This document shows positions 35,605-44,679 of a stretch of 64,000 nucleotides of DNA, piece by piece; the stretch's first letter is position 1; the number at the start of each line of letters is the position of its first letter. A program made the translations under genes and the position numbers. This stretch comes from Deltaproteobacteria bacterium (GTDB lineage Bacteria > Desulfobacterota > Desulfobacteria > Desulfobacterales > Desulfosarcinaceae): positions 124,001 to 188,000 of the forward strand of contig JAKALP010000010.1 of assembly GCA_021824175.1 (NCBI GenBank). Reading direction: 5' to 3'. A model generated the notes under the pieces. That model did no database searches and was not told the origin of the DNA. It saw only the letters and a program-made list of their open reading frames with translations.

Positions 35605-37866
35605 ATGGCCCACGAATTCAAGGAACAAGATTATCAATGGATTCAGGAACTGATGAAGTATCCGCAGTCCCTTGCCGAAAAGCTCGACTTTTTTGAGAGC
35701 ACATCGGAAATTGAGATACCGCAAGACTCCATCGAAAGAGTGATCTTCCAGGACAGGGCCAAGCAGGCCATCCGCAAAGTGGCCCAGAACAAGGGACACA
35801 TCCTCATGGTGGGGAAACCGGGCACCGGCAAATCCCTGCTGGCCGATATGTTTGAGAAAGTACTCCAGGAGTCTTTTGGGGAGTATATCAGACCCCGGCA
35901 GGCCATTGTCGCCTATCCCGGAAAGGACAGGAACCACATCCGCGTCGCCTATGAATCGCCCGAAAAAGTCGATCTTTTGCTGTCGGAACTCAACAATAGC
36001 ATTTACGCGGCTGGCAGCCAGAGGAGAAAATTCAACCTATCGGGGCAGATTCAATCCGTTCAAAAAGTAAAAAAGATCCTGATGGTCTCGGCCGCGGCAA
36101 GCATCGCCGTGGGCCTGTTCTTCCCGCCGGCCCTTATCCTGGCCGGCATGGCCGGCATTGGCGCCATATTCATGTTCATGCAGGAGAACAACCACAAGGT
36201 CCAGGAAAAGATCCAGCAGGAGGCGGGCGCGGAAAAGACCCACAACGTAAAGCACCTTTACGATCTTGTGCCCGAAATCCTCTATGATCCCAGAAAAGAT
36301 ACAAACCTCATGGCGCGCGTGGCGGAACCGGCCGCCAGAAGCATGAAAGGCGGGTTCCGGCATGATCCCTATCAGTCTTCCAATCTGCAGACCCCGGCGC
36401 ACAAAAGGGCCTATCTCGGCGCCCATGCCAAAGCACCCATTATCTACGTGGATGAACTCAAGACCCTGATCAAGGCCGGCTACATGCCCGACATGCTGGA
36501 GATCATGCAGAACAAGCACTATATCCTGGAGGGCGGCCAAAATACCGGCAGCGGCGCGGCCGACAAGTCGGAAAACGCGCTGAGAGCCGACAACATCATT
36601 GTGGCCAGTTGCAACCATGATACCCTGCGCTACTTGCGCGAGGAGGGCGACGGCGCCTTTTTAAGCCGCATCGAAGCCAAGGGCGAGATCATCCAGATGG
36701 AAAGCGAGGTCCCTGAAACGCCCAGCACGCTCCGGCAGGCGGCCCAGTATATCCGACAAGAGGTCGTCAACCTCGATGCCGAGTTTCAGCAAGCATGGGG
36801 CCAGATCATTGAAAAGGAAGGCTACGAAGGCATCCGCAACCGTAGTGAATATCTTTTCGGCCAAGCCTTGCCCGAAGATTTCAAACTCAAGGCCAGAGAT
36901 TTTTCCCGAACCGCTGTCATGGAAATCATCCGGGAGTTGCGCTGCCGGGCCTTTGACGGGAAGTTGAGCGCGATCCTAAGACCCATCAACGGCATTTTGA
37001 AGACCGCTCAATTTGAAGCTATACTGGAAAATGCCACCAGCGTCGAGCCGCGCCATGTCCGGCGCGCCATAGAGACCCACCTCTCTCTGGAAGGTGAAAT
37101 CGCCAGGGCGACCCAGCAGAACAAAAAGGATCTGAAGAAGTATATCGATTCCATGACTGATTCAATTGGCTACATTGTCGGGTTAGCGGTCATTGGCTCG
37201 GAATCCGGCGGCCGAATGTACGGTCAGCCCCTGCCGATCCACTGTCAGATCAACGCCGGCCATTCCGATCTGGTCACGGCGCCCGGTAAAATAGGCGACA
37301 TTGCCAAGGCAGCCGCCCAAAACGTTCGGGCCTCCATCAAAAAAGTGCTGGCCAAAATCAATGCGCCCTATATGGGCTATGAAATGCATGTGGAGTATAT
37401 CCAGGCCCATGGCGGCGTGGAGGGCGACAGCGCCTCGGTGGCCATGGATGTGGCCCTCATCTCCGATTTCATCCAGCGGCCCGTCAACCAGAAAGTCGGC
37501 GTGACCGGCTCTTTGACCGGGGAGATCATCCTCTCCGTGGGCGGGGTTACCGAAAAAGTAAAATCGATCATGGATCTGGATCTCGGCATGCAAGGCGCCT
37601 GCATTCCGTGGCAGAACAAGCGGGACGTGGAACCGCTTTTAATCAACATGGACTTTGCCGCCATCCAACACGACACCATTCCGGGCATCCGCATCTTCAG
37701 GCAGCAAAACCATACGGCCCCCTTTGATATTTACTTCTGCAAAACAAAGTACCACGCCTATCAGATTCTCATGGGGCTGAATCAAAAAGAGGTGGAAGAT
37801 CTGATGGCCCAAAGAAGTAAAAATGACCTGGCCTTTCAACAAAACGTGAGCCGCGATGCTGCGTGA
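35605..37866 (+). CDS. Membrane-anchored LonB-type ATP-dependent protease
   Basis: This 753-residue protein follows the archaeal LonB plan. The AAA+ domain has Walker A GKPGTGKS (about residue 70) interrupted by an insert with two transmembrane helices (about 155-192). Walker B is IIYVDEL, and a C-terminal S16 protease domain contains the catalytic Ser in GGVEGDSASVAM and Lys in GGVTEKVKS. The large N-terminal domain of bacterial LonA is absent. It would degrade proteins at the cytoplasmic face of the inner membrane. The preceding unknown gene lies only 4 bases away. Heat-shock control is not evident from sequence. Confidence 0.9.
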   Translation: MAHEFKEQDYQWIQELMKYPQSLAEKLDFFESTSEIEIPQDSIERVIFQDRAKQAIRKVAQNKGHILMVGKPGTGKSLLADMFEKVLQESFGEYIRPRQAIVAYPGKDRNHIRVAYESPEKVDLLLSELNNSIYAAGSQRRKFNLSGQIQSVQKVKKILMVSAAASIAVGLFFPPALILAGMAGIGAIFMFMQENNHKVQEKIQQEAGAEKTHNVKHLYDLVPEILYDPRKDTNLMARVAEPAARSMKGGFRHDPYQSSNLQTPAHKRAYLGAHAKAPIIYVDELKTLIKAGYMPDMLEIMQNKHYILEGGQNTGSGAADKSENALRADNIIVASCNHDTLRYLREEGDGAFLSRIEAKGEIIQMESEVPETPSTLRQAAQYIRQEVVNLDAEFQQAWGQIIEKEGYEGIRNRSEYLFGQALPEDFKLKARDFSRTAVMEIIRELRCRAFDGKLSAILRPINGILKTAQFEAILENATSVEPRHVRRAIETHLSLEGEIARATQQNKKDLKKYIDSMTDSIGYIVGLAVIGSESGGRMYGQPLPIHCQINAGHSDLVTAPGKIGDIAKAAAQNVRASIKKVLAKINAPYMGYEMHVEYIQAHGGVEGDSASVAMDVALISDFIQRPVNQKVGVTGSLTGEIILSVGGVTEKVKSIMDLDLGMQGACIPWQNKRDVEPLLINMDFAAIQHDTIPGIRIFRQQNHTAPFDIYFCKTKYHAYQILMGLNQKEVEDLMAQRSKNDLAFQQNVSRDAA

Positions 37867-37873
37867 AATACGC

Positions 37874-37884
37874 GGGGGGGGGGG
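37874..37884. repeat. 11-base poly-G tract
   Basis: Eleven G residues lie between the LonB stop and the end of the decayed DUF4143 ATPase gene. Its twin is at 33639-33649. Confidence 0.8.
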
Positions 37885-37888
37885 CCAT

Positions 37889-38802
37889 TTATGCAACCCT
37901 TTCGCCTTCCGCCCTAAGCCTGAGCAGGGCCAGCGGCAGCGGCTGAGTGGGAACCCCTTGAATCTCCCCGTTTTGGCGGGCACGGGTCAAGATCCGTCCA
38001 TTGGCATATCACAGGATCTGATTTAGACTTTTGGGCCTAATCTGACCGGTCCACTTAATTTCAACAGGGTGGAAGTGATTCCCTGCACATAGGCGATATC
38101 CACCTCGCCGCCGGTTTTGATATAATACGTCGGATAGTGCCTGCCGAAGTGGGTGACGGCACATGCTTCGACCAGCGCCGCCGCGGCTTTCGGATCGGCC
38201 AGCAGGGGCCCTACCTGCCGGCCGAAAGGATCTTCGTCGGGTTTGAGCCATGCGCGCACCGCATGGAAAATAAATGGGTTCGTGAACATCCACGCAATCG
38301 GCTTTGCCTCTTCTTCCCGGAAGCGCATCCGGGCTTCTTGGATGATGACCAGATCCGAACCGGTCAGCACGACCACACCATTTTCCAGCAAACCCGCGTC
38401 CGCCAGATATGTAATCCCCTTATCCCAATCCCGGATGTAGGTTACCTCATCTATGATCAGATAGCGGATATCCCCGGCCGGCATCTCTTGAAGCGTCTGC
38501 GTGATCAGCCGGACCAGTGAATGATGATCGTCAATCAGCTCTCCGGTGAGGAAAGCAATCCGGCTGGGCAAAACGCTTTTCTCCATGAGCGTCGCCATCC
38601 ATAGTTTGGCCAAGGTGGTTTTGCCGATTTAACGCCCACCACCCAAGGTGTATATGCCGGGGGTTGCAAACGGCAGCCGATCCAATAGGGATGAACGGTG
38701 TGCCCAGATCTGCTTTTTGAGCTGCCCAAAATGAAGATCTCGATCCAGAAATTAAACAAAATCAGACATATGGGTGTTATGCGGGAAAAAACGGATGTCC
38801 AT
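37889..38802 (-). pseudogene. Decayed AAA_14/DUF4143 ATPase gene
   Basis: Reading the minus strand and bridging lesions gives a recognisable ATPase of the AAA_14-DUF4143 family. From ATG at 38802 the frame passes a TAA after SDFV, then reads FLDRD and LDRLPFATPGIYTLGGGR. A second TAA sits inside Walker A just before IGKTTLAK. Walker B (YLIIDEV) and TGSDL follow. The region between RMRF and the C-terminal domain is shortened, suggesting an internal deletion. After EVDIAYVQG the frame shifts to NHFHPVEIKWTGQIRPKS, meets a TGA, and ends with GVPTQPLPLALLRL. At least three stops and one frameshift make it non-functional. Confidence 0.8.
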
Positions 38803-38989
38803 GGGAACCTCGGAAAAAAGACAACTAAACTTAATCAGGCATAATGTTTAAATTTATTCAATCCATATTGATTAAATTTGAATATAGTTGTTAAGGCTTA
38901 TCTTAAAGACATCTCACTGATTTCACCTGCGGCATAGCCCCTTTTTCGTTCCAACACCGTCATTAATCTGAATCAAAGATTTGTGCCTC

Positions 38990-39415
38990 TTACATCTTCT
39001 CTTTGGTTAGCACGAGAAGGACCGCTTGGCGGTTAAACGGCCCTATCTCAACTGTTCTAAAGCCTTCATATTTCATGTTGTGAGCCCAGATTTTGAGATG
39101 CTCATAATCAAGTCCTAATCCCTGAGATTCGTAATGTCCACTGAAGCTGAGGTGATAAAAACTTTTAAGTCGGCTTTCACCTTTTTTGACAGTACACCGC
39201 CCCATGCCTGCAACATGGCATTTAGCGCTAACCGAAGAGGGCGGTTCTTTAGAATTGCGATCACGATCATACTGATCGAGAATCTCTTTCAGCAGAGTTG
39301 AATATAGTTGACAGACATCACCCCAGTAAATCCAAGGTGATCCTCCACGCCATTGGACTTGCAGGTAGTTATGATCGCCTGGCGGCAAATTGGACAGATC
39401 TGAAATCATATCCAT
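38990..39415 (-). CDS. Hypothetical protein, 141 residues
   Basis: No family is recognised. The product is soluble and mixed alpha/beta in composition. Its start overlaps the end of the next upstream gene by 10 bases, suggesting coupled translation. The pair lies in an AT-richer stretch downstream of a CI-like repressor gene, so phage or island origin is plausible. Codon use is acceptable but the gene is not certain. Confidence 0.55.
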   Translation of the reverse strand: MDMISDLSNLPPGDHNYLQVQWRGGSPWIYWGDVCQLYSTLLKEILDQYDRDRNSKEPPSSVSAKCHVAGMGRCTVKKGESRLKSFYHLSFSGHYESQGLGLDYEHLKIWAHNMKYEGFRTVEIGPFNRQAVLLVLTKEKM

Positions 39416-39741
39416 TGGGAGACTTTAAAATTAACGATCCAAACGCGGCCCAGATCAGGATTGCCCCGCACAAAGCCGTATCGTTTGCCGCTGATGTCAT
39501 CATGAAGCACGGTCATGACTTGCACCGCGCTTGCGCCGGCGTCGCGGAACCACTTGACTACCCGCTCCAAATCAATGGACGCATAACCATCCAGACTTAA
39601 ATAAGCGCGATAGCTGCGCCTGCCAGTTCTTTTAACAACTTTGCATGCGCCCGCGCTTTTGGTAATTTCGCCGCGCGAAAGTTCCCAAAGATATAAACGC
39701 AAGCGTTGATTCAGTTGGAAACGGAACTTCTCGATATTATG
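39406..39741 (-). CDS. Hypothetical protein, about 111 residues
   Basis: No family is recognised. The preferred start is the ATG giving MHNIEKFRFQLNQRLRLYLW; the frame is open another 31 codons upstream but that part looks non-coding. It is basic in its first half. It overlaps the following gene (MDMISDLS...) by 10 bases and was probably transcribed with it from the AT-rich region upstream. Confidence 0.55.
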   Translation of the reverse strand, partial: HNIEKFRFQLNQRLRLYLWELSRGEITKSAGACKVVKRTGRRSYRAYLSLDGYASIDLERVVKWFRDAGASAVQVMTVLHDDISGKRYGFVRGNPDLGRVWIVNFKVSQWI

Positions 39742-39836
39742 CATCACTCTGCGGCGCCTCCCCGGTTCACCTGCGAACTCAGATCGAAAAGCGATTGAAA
39801 AACCAGCCAGCACAAGCCAATTTGAAGAGAACACAG

Positions 39837-39945
39837 AGCGCTAATTAAAATATTAATATAATTATAGCGCAGCATAAGATATTGCGTCAAGTATTAAAAA
39901 AATATTAATAATATGCGTTGATATCGCAATTAAAATATTAAAATT
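39837..39945. promoter_or_regulatory. AT-rich region with three repeated AAATATTAA motifs
   Basis: ATTAAAATATTAATATAATTA, ATTAAAAAAATATTAATAATA and ATTAAAATATTAAAATTTTA-like segments recur within 110 bases between two leftward genes. They would hold the promoter of the two small genes and may be binding sites for the neighbouring CI-like repressor. Confidence 0.45.
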
Positions 39946-40563
39946 TTATTTACTTGTGCGGTGACCGGTGCAGGCGGGGCGTTTTAACTGGCGTAAGTCG
40001 AACAATTGGTTTAACTCTTCCATTGCGGCGGCGGTTCCAAATTTCTTCACGTCGTGATTGCGTTTCAACCAGTGAAAAATTTCAATCAATTTATCATCAT
40101 CAATATTTTGCTTTGCAAATTCCAGCGCCATTCTTAATACAAGGTCGATGATCATGCGGATACTGGTGGCGGCATTGAGAAAATCTCCCGGAGACGGCAA
40201 TGCGGCTTGTAAACCGCTGGCGGCTTCGTGGATTTTCCGCTCTTTTCGAAGTTTAATATTCTCGCGTTCAAGCCCGGCAAATTTGTTTTGGGCTTCGCGG
40301 AAGTTATCTTGCATTTTATCAATGGCGGATGCATTTCGGTGCTCTATCTTTTTAGAGCCGATATTAAAAAATAGCCAGTCCGCCGATATTTTTTTTGCTT
40401 TAAGGATTTCAACAAGTTTATCGGCGGGCATAAATTTTTTTTTGTAAATATTTGAAATAGTCCCTTGCGACAGACCTATGGTCTTAGCCCACCAGCTTTG
40501 CGTTTCCTCATCCAAGACTTCGAACAATCGTTCGAAAAAAGCATCTTTTTCTTTTGCGTTCAT
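39946..40563 (-). CDS. Phage CI-type helix-turn-helix regulator
   Basis: Residues 1-70 match the phage CI repressor DNA-binding domain, including WWAKTIGLSQGTISNIYKKK and KKISADWLFFNIG. A coiled-coil stretch (about 75-110) and a helical C-terminal domain without a LexA-like protease signature follow. It is predicted to be a DNA-binding transcription regulator. It diverges from the response-regulator gene. The context (small unknown genes, low GC) suggests a phage or island relic. Confidence 0.78.
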   Translation of the reverse strand: MNAKEKDAFFERLFEVLDEETQSWWAKTIGLSQGTISNIYKKKFMPADKLVEILKAKKISADWLFFNIGSKKIEHRNASAIDKMQDNFREAQNKFAGLERENIKLRKERKIHEAASGLQAALPSPGDFLNAATSIRMIIDLVLRMALEFAKQNIDDDKLIEIFHWLKRNHDVKKFGTAAAMEELNQLFDLRQLKRPACTGHRTSK

Positions 40564-40649
40564 TGAGCACTTAATTCTTTACAATTAGAATTTGTTCAAT
40601 ATATAAAGCTTATTACACGATACTAATAAATATCATGGCGGCAAAGGTT

Positions 40650-41021
40650 ATGTCGAATAATATTTTAATAATTGACGATGAAAAAATATTTGTGGATCTG
40701 GTTGCAGACATTTTGCAGGAACATAACTACCAGGTGGTTGCCGCATACAATGTCACCCAGGCATTTGCGGAGCTTAAGTCGTTCAAACCCGATATCGTCT
40801 TGCTCGATGTGAAACTACCGTTTAAAAACGAGGGCCTTGAATTTTTGGATCGATTTAGAAAAACCCAGGGCTTTGAGGATACGCCGGTCATCATTCTGAG
40901 CGCTAAAGTTCAACTGCATGAGATTAATGCCGGCCTGGAGGCCGGGGCGAATTTATACCTGTGCAAACCGGTTTTGATAGAAGACGTAATTGAGCATATT
41001 GAAAGGATTTTGAATTCATGA
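40650..41021 (+). CDS. Single-domain response regulator (REC)
   Basis: The 123-residue product is a lone receiver domain with acidic pair IDDE, phospho-acceptor Asp in VLLDVKLP, conserved Ser/Thr region IILSAKV and Lys in LYLCKPV. No output domain is present, so it likely relays phosphate or acts through protein contacts. The chosen ATG lies five codons in, behind AAAGG. The histidine kinase gene 210 bases downstream on the same strand is the probable partner. Confidence 0.87.
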   Translation: MSNNILIIDDEKIFVDLVADILQEHNYQVVAAYNVTQAFAELKSFKPDIVLLDVKLPFKNEGLEFLDRFRKTQGFEDTPVIILSAKVQLHEINAGLEAGANLYLCKPVLIEDVIEHIERILNS

Positions 41022-41232
41022 AGATTTTACTTCTATCCGACCACCACCAACGGCAAACCGGACAAGTTTCGCAAAGCGTATCTTCCTCCCCTCAATTTGG
41101 CTATTTATGAATCTATCGATATATAGACGGTCATCAGGGGCCGTGGTTTGACAGCGACTTCTGCTCGGTGTCAAAATTCTTTGGACGCTCGCACTGCTAT
41201 AAACCATCCCTATACCATGGATATTTTCAAGC
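41022..41232. other. Spacer between response regulator and kinase genes
   Basis: A 35-codon open frame follows directly after the regulator stop (KPDKFRKAYLPPLNLAIYE is part of it). It looks protein-like but has no start codon, so it may be a fragment. No promoter was recognised. Confidence 0.3.
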
Positions 41233-43230
41233 ATGGAAAATAGACCGTATAATGCCCTCCTGTTTGACAATTATCTAAATTACCTTAAAGACTTCTATCC
41301 TCAAATTGATCGGGTAAAATTGCTGAATGATGCGGGTATCGAATCCTGGGAGATGGATATTGGACACTGGTTTTCGCAGGAAGAAGTTGAGCGTTTCTAT
41401 GATGCCGTACTCAAGGTTACGGGCAATCCCAATATTGCCATCGAAGCCGGAAGGCATACGGTCTATGTCTTGCCTAAAAATTTTATGCGTGAAACCGCTC
41501 TAGGCTTTTTAACCCCCGACGCTTTCTTCGATAAATTAAACCAAATGATGCCACTTTATTGCAAGGTTACATCTGTTACGGCAGAGCGTGTCGCCGGCAA
41601 CTCTTACAATATCATCTTAAACTGGATAAATGGAGCCAAGCCCAAAGCGTTTCAGTGTGATCGTTTTCGTGGATTTCTTGAAGCCATCGTATTGGTTTAC
41701 CGCAAAACCATCCCGAAGATTATTCACGATGAGTGCTATTTCAAAAATGCTTCTCGCTGTGTTTATCGTGTTACTTGGGAGCGCTCGCCCTCGCAATCTC
41801 TTCATTTCGCGAGAGGCATAGTCTTCTGTATCGTCCTACTCGGCTCTTTTTTCTTCGTTAAATCAAAATTGTCCGGCGCTTTTTATGGTTTGTCCGCGGC
41901 CTTTATTATTGCCTTTCTATCCTGGTTTATAGAGCGTTTGGAGAAACGTGCTTTTCTCGACACTTTTTCAAAACAAAGTCTTCAACCCCGCGATGTCTAT
42001 CTGAGTCATGCGAAATATTATGACTCTATGAATATCATAAGCGAAGTCGGACACGCCCTGGGTCATACCACATCGATTCCCGATTCTTTGATCAGATTAA
42101 GCAAAATTTTGATAGATCTTGGACATTGCTGCGGGATTTTGGGTATTGTTGACGACAATAACAATCCGGTGTGCTTTCAAGCCATCTACCTGTTCGATAA
42201 ACGAGATAATTATTTCTTTGATCTAAATCCAATTCAAAAGGGCTCTATTTCGTTCCTGTTTGACCCCGCGTTAAAGAAGGCCATTATTCGAGACATTCAA
42301 TATCTGAGTGGCCTGTTGCCTTCCTGGATAATTGAAAAACTCAATTCCTTTGGGATATCCGACGCGGTTTATATCCCGATCTCGGATAAAAACCCCTTAG
42401 GATTTATTTTGTTGAAAAACATGGAAACGGGCTTAAAGATGCCGGACCTGAATTTACTGCACACCATCGCTTCAAATGCTGCCTTGCACTTTACCAATAT
42501 TTTGTATTACAAGGCTGACAGCGAAAAATCACGAAAAGATTTTATCACGGACGCTTCCCATGAGATGTTGATGCCTATCCAGATCGCAAACGCAGCCACT
42601 TATAAAATCAAGGCGCTGGCAAAAGACAAACTTTATAATAATCGCTCTCTTTATAATACGGTTCAAATTCTCGATAAAGCCATTACCAAACTCAATGTTT
42701 TAGGAAAAAACATCATTTCTCTTTCCAATAATTCCGAGCGCAAGGCTGATTTTGCCCCCGTTATTTTGGCGGATATCTTAGACTCTATAAAACCTGAAAT
42801 AGAAATTTTGGTATCTACTTACCAACACGATATTATTTGTAATACTACCAACCAAATAAAATCGATCCGTTGCGAAAAAATCTGGTTTTCCAAACTGCTA
42901 TTAAATCTCATACAAAATGCGGCAAAATATACGCCGCCGGGCGGCATAATCGAAGTATCCTTTGAAACCACTGATAACGAAATTTTGATTTCAGTGCGTG
43001 ATAATGGGATAGGAATTGAACCCGAATTTCATGAAAAGATATTTGATCGGTTTTTTCAAATTACTCCCAACGAAAGCGGCGCGGGAATTGGGCTATCATT
43101 TTGCAAAGAAGTTGTCTCGCGAATGGGCGGCTATATTACATTGATCAGCCCAGTATTTCCAGATAAGCTTGAAAGAAAGGGCAGCGAATTCATCATTTAT
43201 TTGCCCATCAATTTAATCGCCAAAACGTAA
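41233..43230 (+). CDS. Membrane sensor histidine kinase with N-terminal V4R-like sensing region
   Basis: The 665-residue product begins with a cytoplasmic region of about 185 residues ending in a Cys-containing segment (ECYFKNASRCVYRVTW) reminiscent of V4R-type small-ligand domains. Two transmembrane helices (about 195-240) follow, then a GAF-like domain (about 270-420). The HisKA box has His in FITDASHEMLMP and the HATPase domain has NLIQNAAKYTPPGG, DNGIGIEPEF and GAGIGLSFCKE. The phospho-acceptor and ATP sites look intact. The gene is visibly AT-richer than the hdr genes downstream. The receiver gene upstream is its likely partner. Confidence 0.82.
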   Translation: MENRPYNALLFDNYLNYLKDFYPQIDRVKLLNDAGIESWEMDIGHWFSQEEVERFYDAVLKVTGNPNIAIEAGRHTVYVLPKNFMRETALGFLTPDAFFDKLNQMMPLYCKVTSVTAERVAGNSYNIILNWINGAKPKAFQCDRFRGFLEAIVLVYRKTIPKIIHDECYFKNASRCVYRVTWERSPSQSLHFARGIVFCIVLLGSFFFVKSKLSGAFYGLSAAFIIAFLSWFIERLEKRAFLDTFSKQSLQPRDVYLSHAKYYDSMNIISEVGHALGHTTSIPDSLIRLSKILIDLGHCCGILGIVDDNNNPVCFQAIYLFDKRDNYFFDLNPIQKGSISFLFDPALKKAIIRDIQYLSGLLPSWIIEKLNSFGISDAVYIPISDKNPLGFILLKNMETGLKMPDLNLLHTIASNAALHFTNILYYKADSEKSRKDFITDASHEMLMPIQIANAATYKIKALAKDKLYNNRSLYNTVQILDKAITKLNVLGKNIISLSNNSERKADFAPVILADILDSIKPEIEILVSTYQHDIICNTTNQIKSIRCEKIWFSKLLLNLIQNAAKYTPPGGIIEVSFETTDNEILISVRDNGIGIEPEFHEKIFDRFFQITPNESGAGIGLSFCKEVVSRMGGYITLISPVFPDKLERKGSEFIIYLPINLIAKT

Positions 43231-43290
43231 TTTACTCCCCATCCGCCCATTCAGACAGAACTACTTCTTCCACATTACTCCTGCTGCCTA

Positions 43291-44142
43291 TTAGGCTACC
43301 AATCGTCGCTGCTTCAGCAACGGCAGCGGATCGACCAGATGCTTGGTGAGCCAATTCTTTTTTAGGGGCAGGCCATAGGCCAGTGTCAGCAGTTCGGAGA
43401 AGTGAAAGATGGGCAGCTTCTCTTTGAGGTTGCAGCGGATCTCCAGATTGAGGTGGCACATGGCGCAGGCCGTGACCAGACATTCGGCGCCGGCATTGAT
43501 GGCCCCCTGCATAATTTGATTGACCATGGGGGTCACCACATCGGGCCGGGCCACGGACAAAAAGGTGCCGCAGCAACGGGAGGCATAATCCCAAATCAAG
43601 GATTCGGCCCCAAAGTGACTCAATAAATTCTCCATCAAGCCGTAATAGCGATTTTCATGGCGCAGCTGGGGTGGATAGGCCAGCATGCAACCATAATAAG
43701 GCGCGAATTTAAGCCCCTGCAACGCCTCCGAAGGCGCGCTGCCCAGGTGGCCATTGGCTTTCATGAGTTCGAAGAAATGAATGATCTGCAAGTCCAAATC
43801 CGGCTCGCGGCCCCAGCGGCGCTCGTACTCCTCACAGGCGGCCGGGTCTTCCTTCAAGCGGTGGTGGGCCGATTTGAGCCGCAGAATGCAGCTGGGGCAG
43901 GCCACCAGCAGCGGGCGTCCTTTGGGCGCCAGGGAGAGGTTGCGGCAGGCCAGGTGAAACGCCACGTCGGAGCGGATGCTGTGGGCTGATGAACTGCCGC
44001 AACAGTTCCAATCATTGAGCTCCTGCAGACGCATGCCCATGTGGGCGCAAACTTTTTTGAGGGATTGGTTGTTTTCCTTGGCGCTCGTGGCCAAGGAACA
44101 TCCTGGGAAGTAAGAAATATTTTCAAGGGTTTGGGTTTTCAT
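43291..44142 (-). CDS. hdrB: Heterodisulfide reductase subunit B-like protein
   Basis: Two CCG domains are seen: NISYFPGCSL with WNCCGSSSA, and PYYGCMLAYPP with SRCCGTFLSVARPD. In HdrB these bind noncubane iron-sulfur clusters that reduce disulfides. The 283-residue length is normal. In non-methanogens such proteins join electron-transfer complexes with HdrA, Qmo or related units. The gene lies 3 bases downstream of hdrC. No hdrA is in view. Confidence 0.88.
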   Translation of the reverse strand: MKTQTLENISYFPGCSLATSAKENNQSLKKVCAHMGMRLQELNDWNCCGSSSAHSIRSDVAFHLACRNLSLAPKGRPLLVACPSCILRLKSAHHRLKEDPAACEEYERRWGREPDLDLQIIHFFELMKANGHLGSAPSEALQGLKFAPYYGCMLAYPPQLRHENRYYGLMENLLSHFGAESLIWDYASRCCGTFLSVARPDVVTPMVNQIMQGAINAGAECLVTACAMCHLNLEIRCNLKEKLPIFHFSELLTLAYGLPLKKNWLTKHLVDPLPLLKQRRLVA

Positions 44143-44145
44143 GGA

Positions 44146-44679
44146 TCACTTTTCCGCTTCACTGAAGAGCTTGGCCACCACTTTGGGATCGGCAATTTTG
44201 GAGGGCATCAAATCCAGTTTGCGTTTGGCCATCATCTTGAGGCCCACGTCCATGTCTGTAAAGAAATCCCTTCGGCGTAGCTTGTAGCGCATCATAATTT
44301 CCAGCTTGTGAGTCCGGCCGTAGCGTTGGATGGAATTCAATACCTCCTGGTGGAAACTAAGAATGGCGGACTCATTGATTTTGACTTTGTTTTCAATGGC
44401 GATTTCCCGCAGGGCGTCCATCATGCCGGGGATGTCAATGGCCATGGGGCAGGCAATGGAGCAGGTGTTGCACCCCACGCAAAGCCAAATATCGGGGCTT
44501 TCCAACACCTCCCGCACAAAACCGTACTGGATCAGACGGATCACCCCATTGGGGCGGTAGGTCATGGCGTGGGAAAACGGGCAGCCTCCCGCGCAACTCA
44601 TGCACTGCAAGCAACGCCGAAACTCTTCGCCGCTGCGCTGCACCACGGTGTCACAAAAGCTGGTATCAATCTCTAACAT
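44146..44679 (-). CDS. hdrC: Heterodisulfide reductase subunit C-like ferredoxin protein
   Basis: This is a two-cluster ferredoxin of the HdrC type: CLQCMSCAGGCPFSH and CVGCNTCSIACPMAIDIP supply the ligands for two 4Fe-4S clusters. At 177 residues it matches the family. The start is the ATG behind GAGGCAATG; a 24-codon upstream extension is less likely. It forms an operon with hdrB. A 20-bp palindrome about 125 bases upstream may be its operator. Confidence 0.88.
   Translation of the reverse strand: MLEIDTSFCDTVVQRSGEEFRRCLQCMSCAGGCPFSHAMTYRPNGVIRLIQYGFVREVLESPDIWLCVGCNTCSIACPMAIDIPGMMDALREIAIENKVKINESAILSFHQEVLNSIQRYGRTHKLEIMMRYKLRRRDFFTDMDVGLKMMAKRKLDLMPSKIADPKVVAKLFSEAEK

Noticed and set aside
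37889-38802. Idea that TAA encodes Gln in this genome
   Set aside because: Clear genes here (gene end at 78, queA, hdr genes and others) end in TAA, TAG or TGA at expected places; the TAA codons in the DUF4143 gene are decay.
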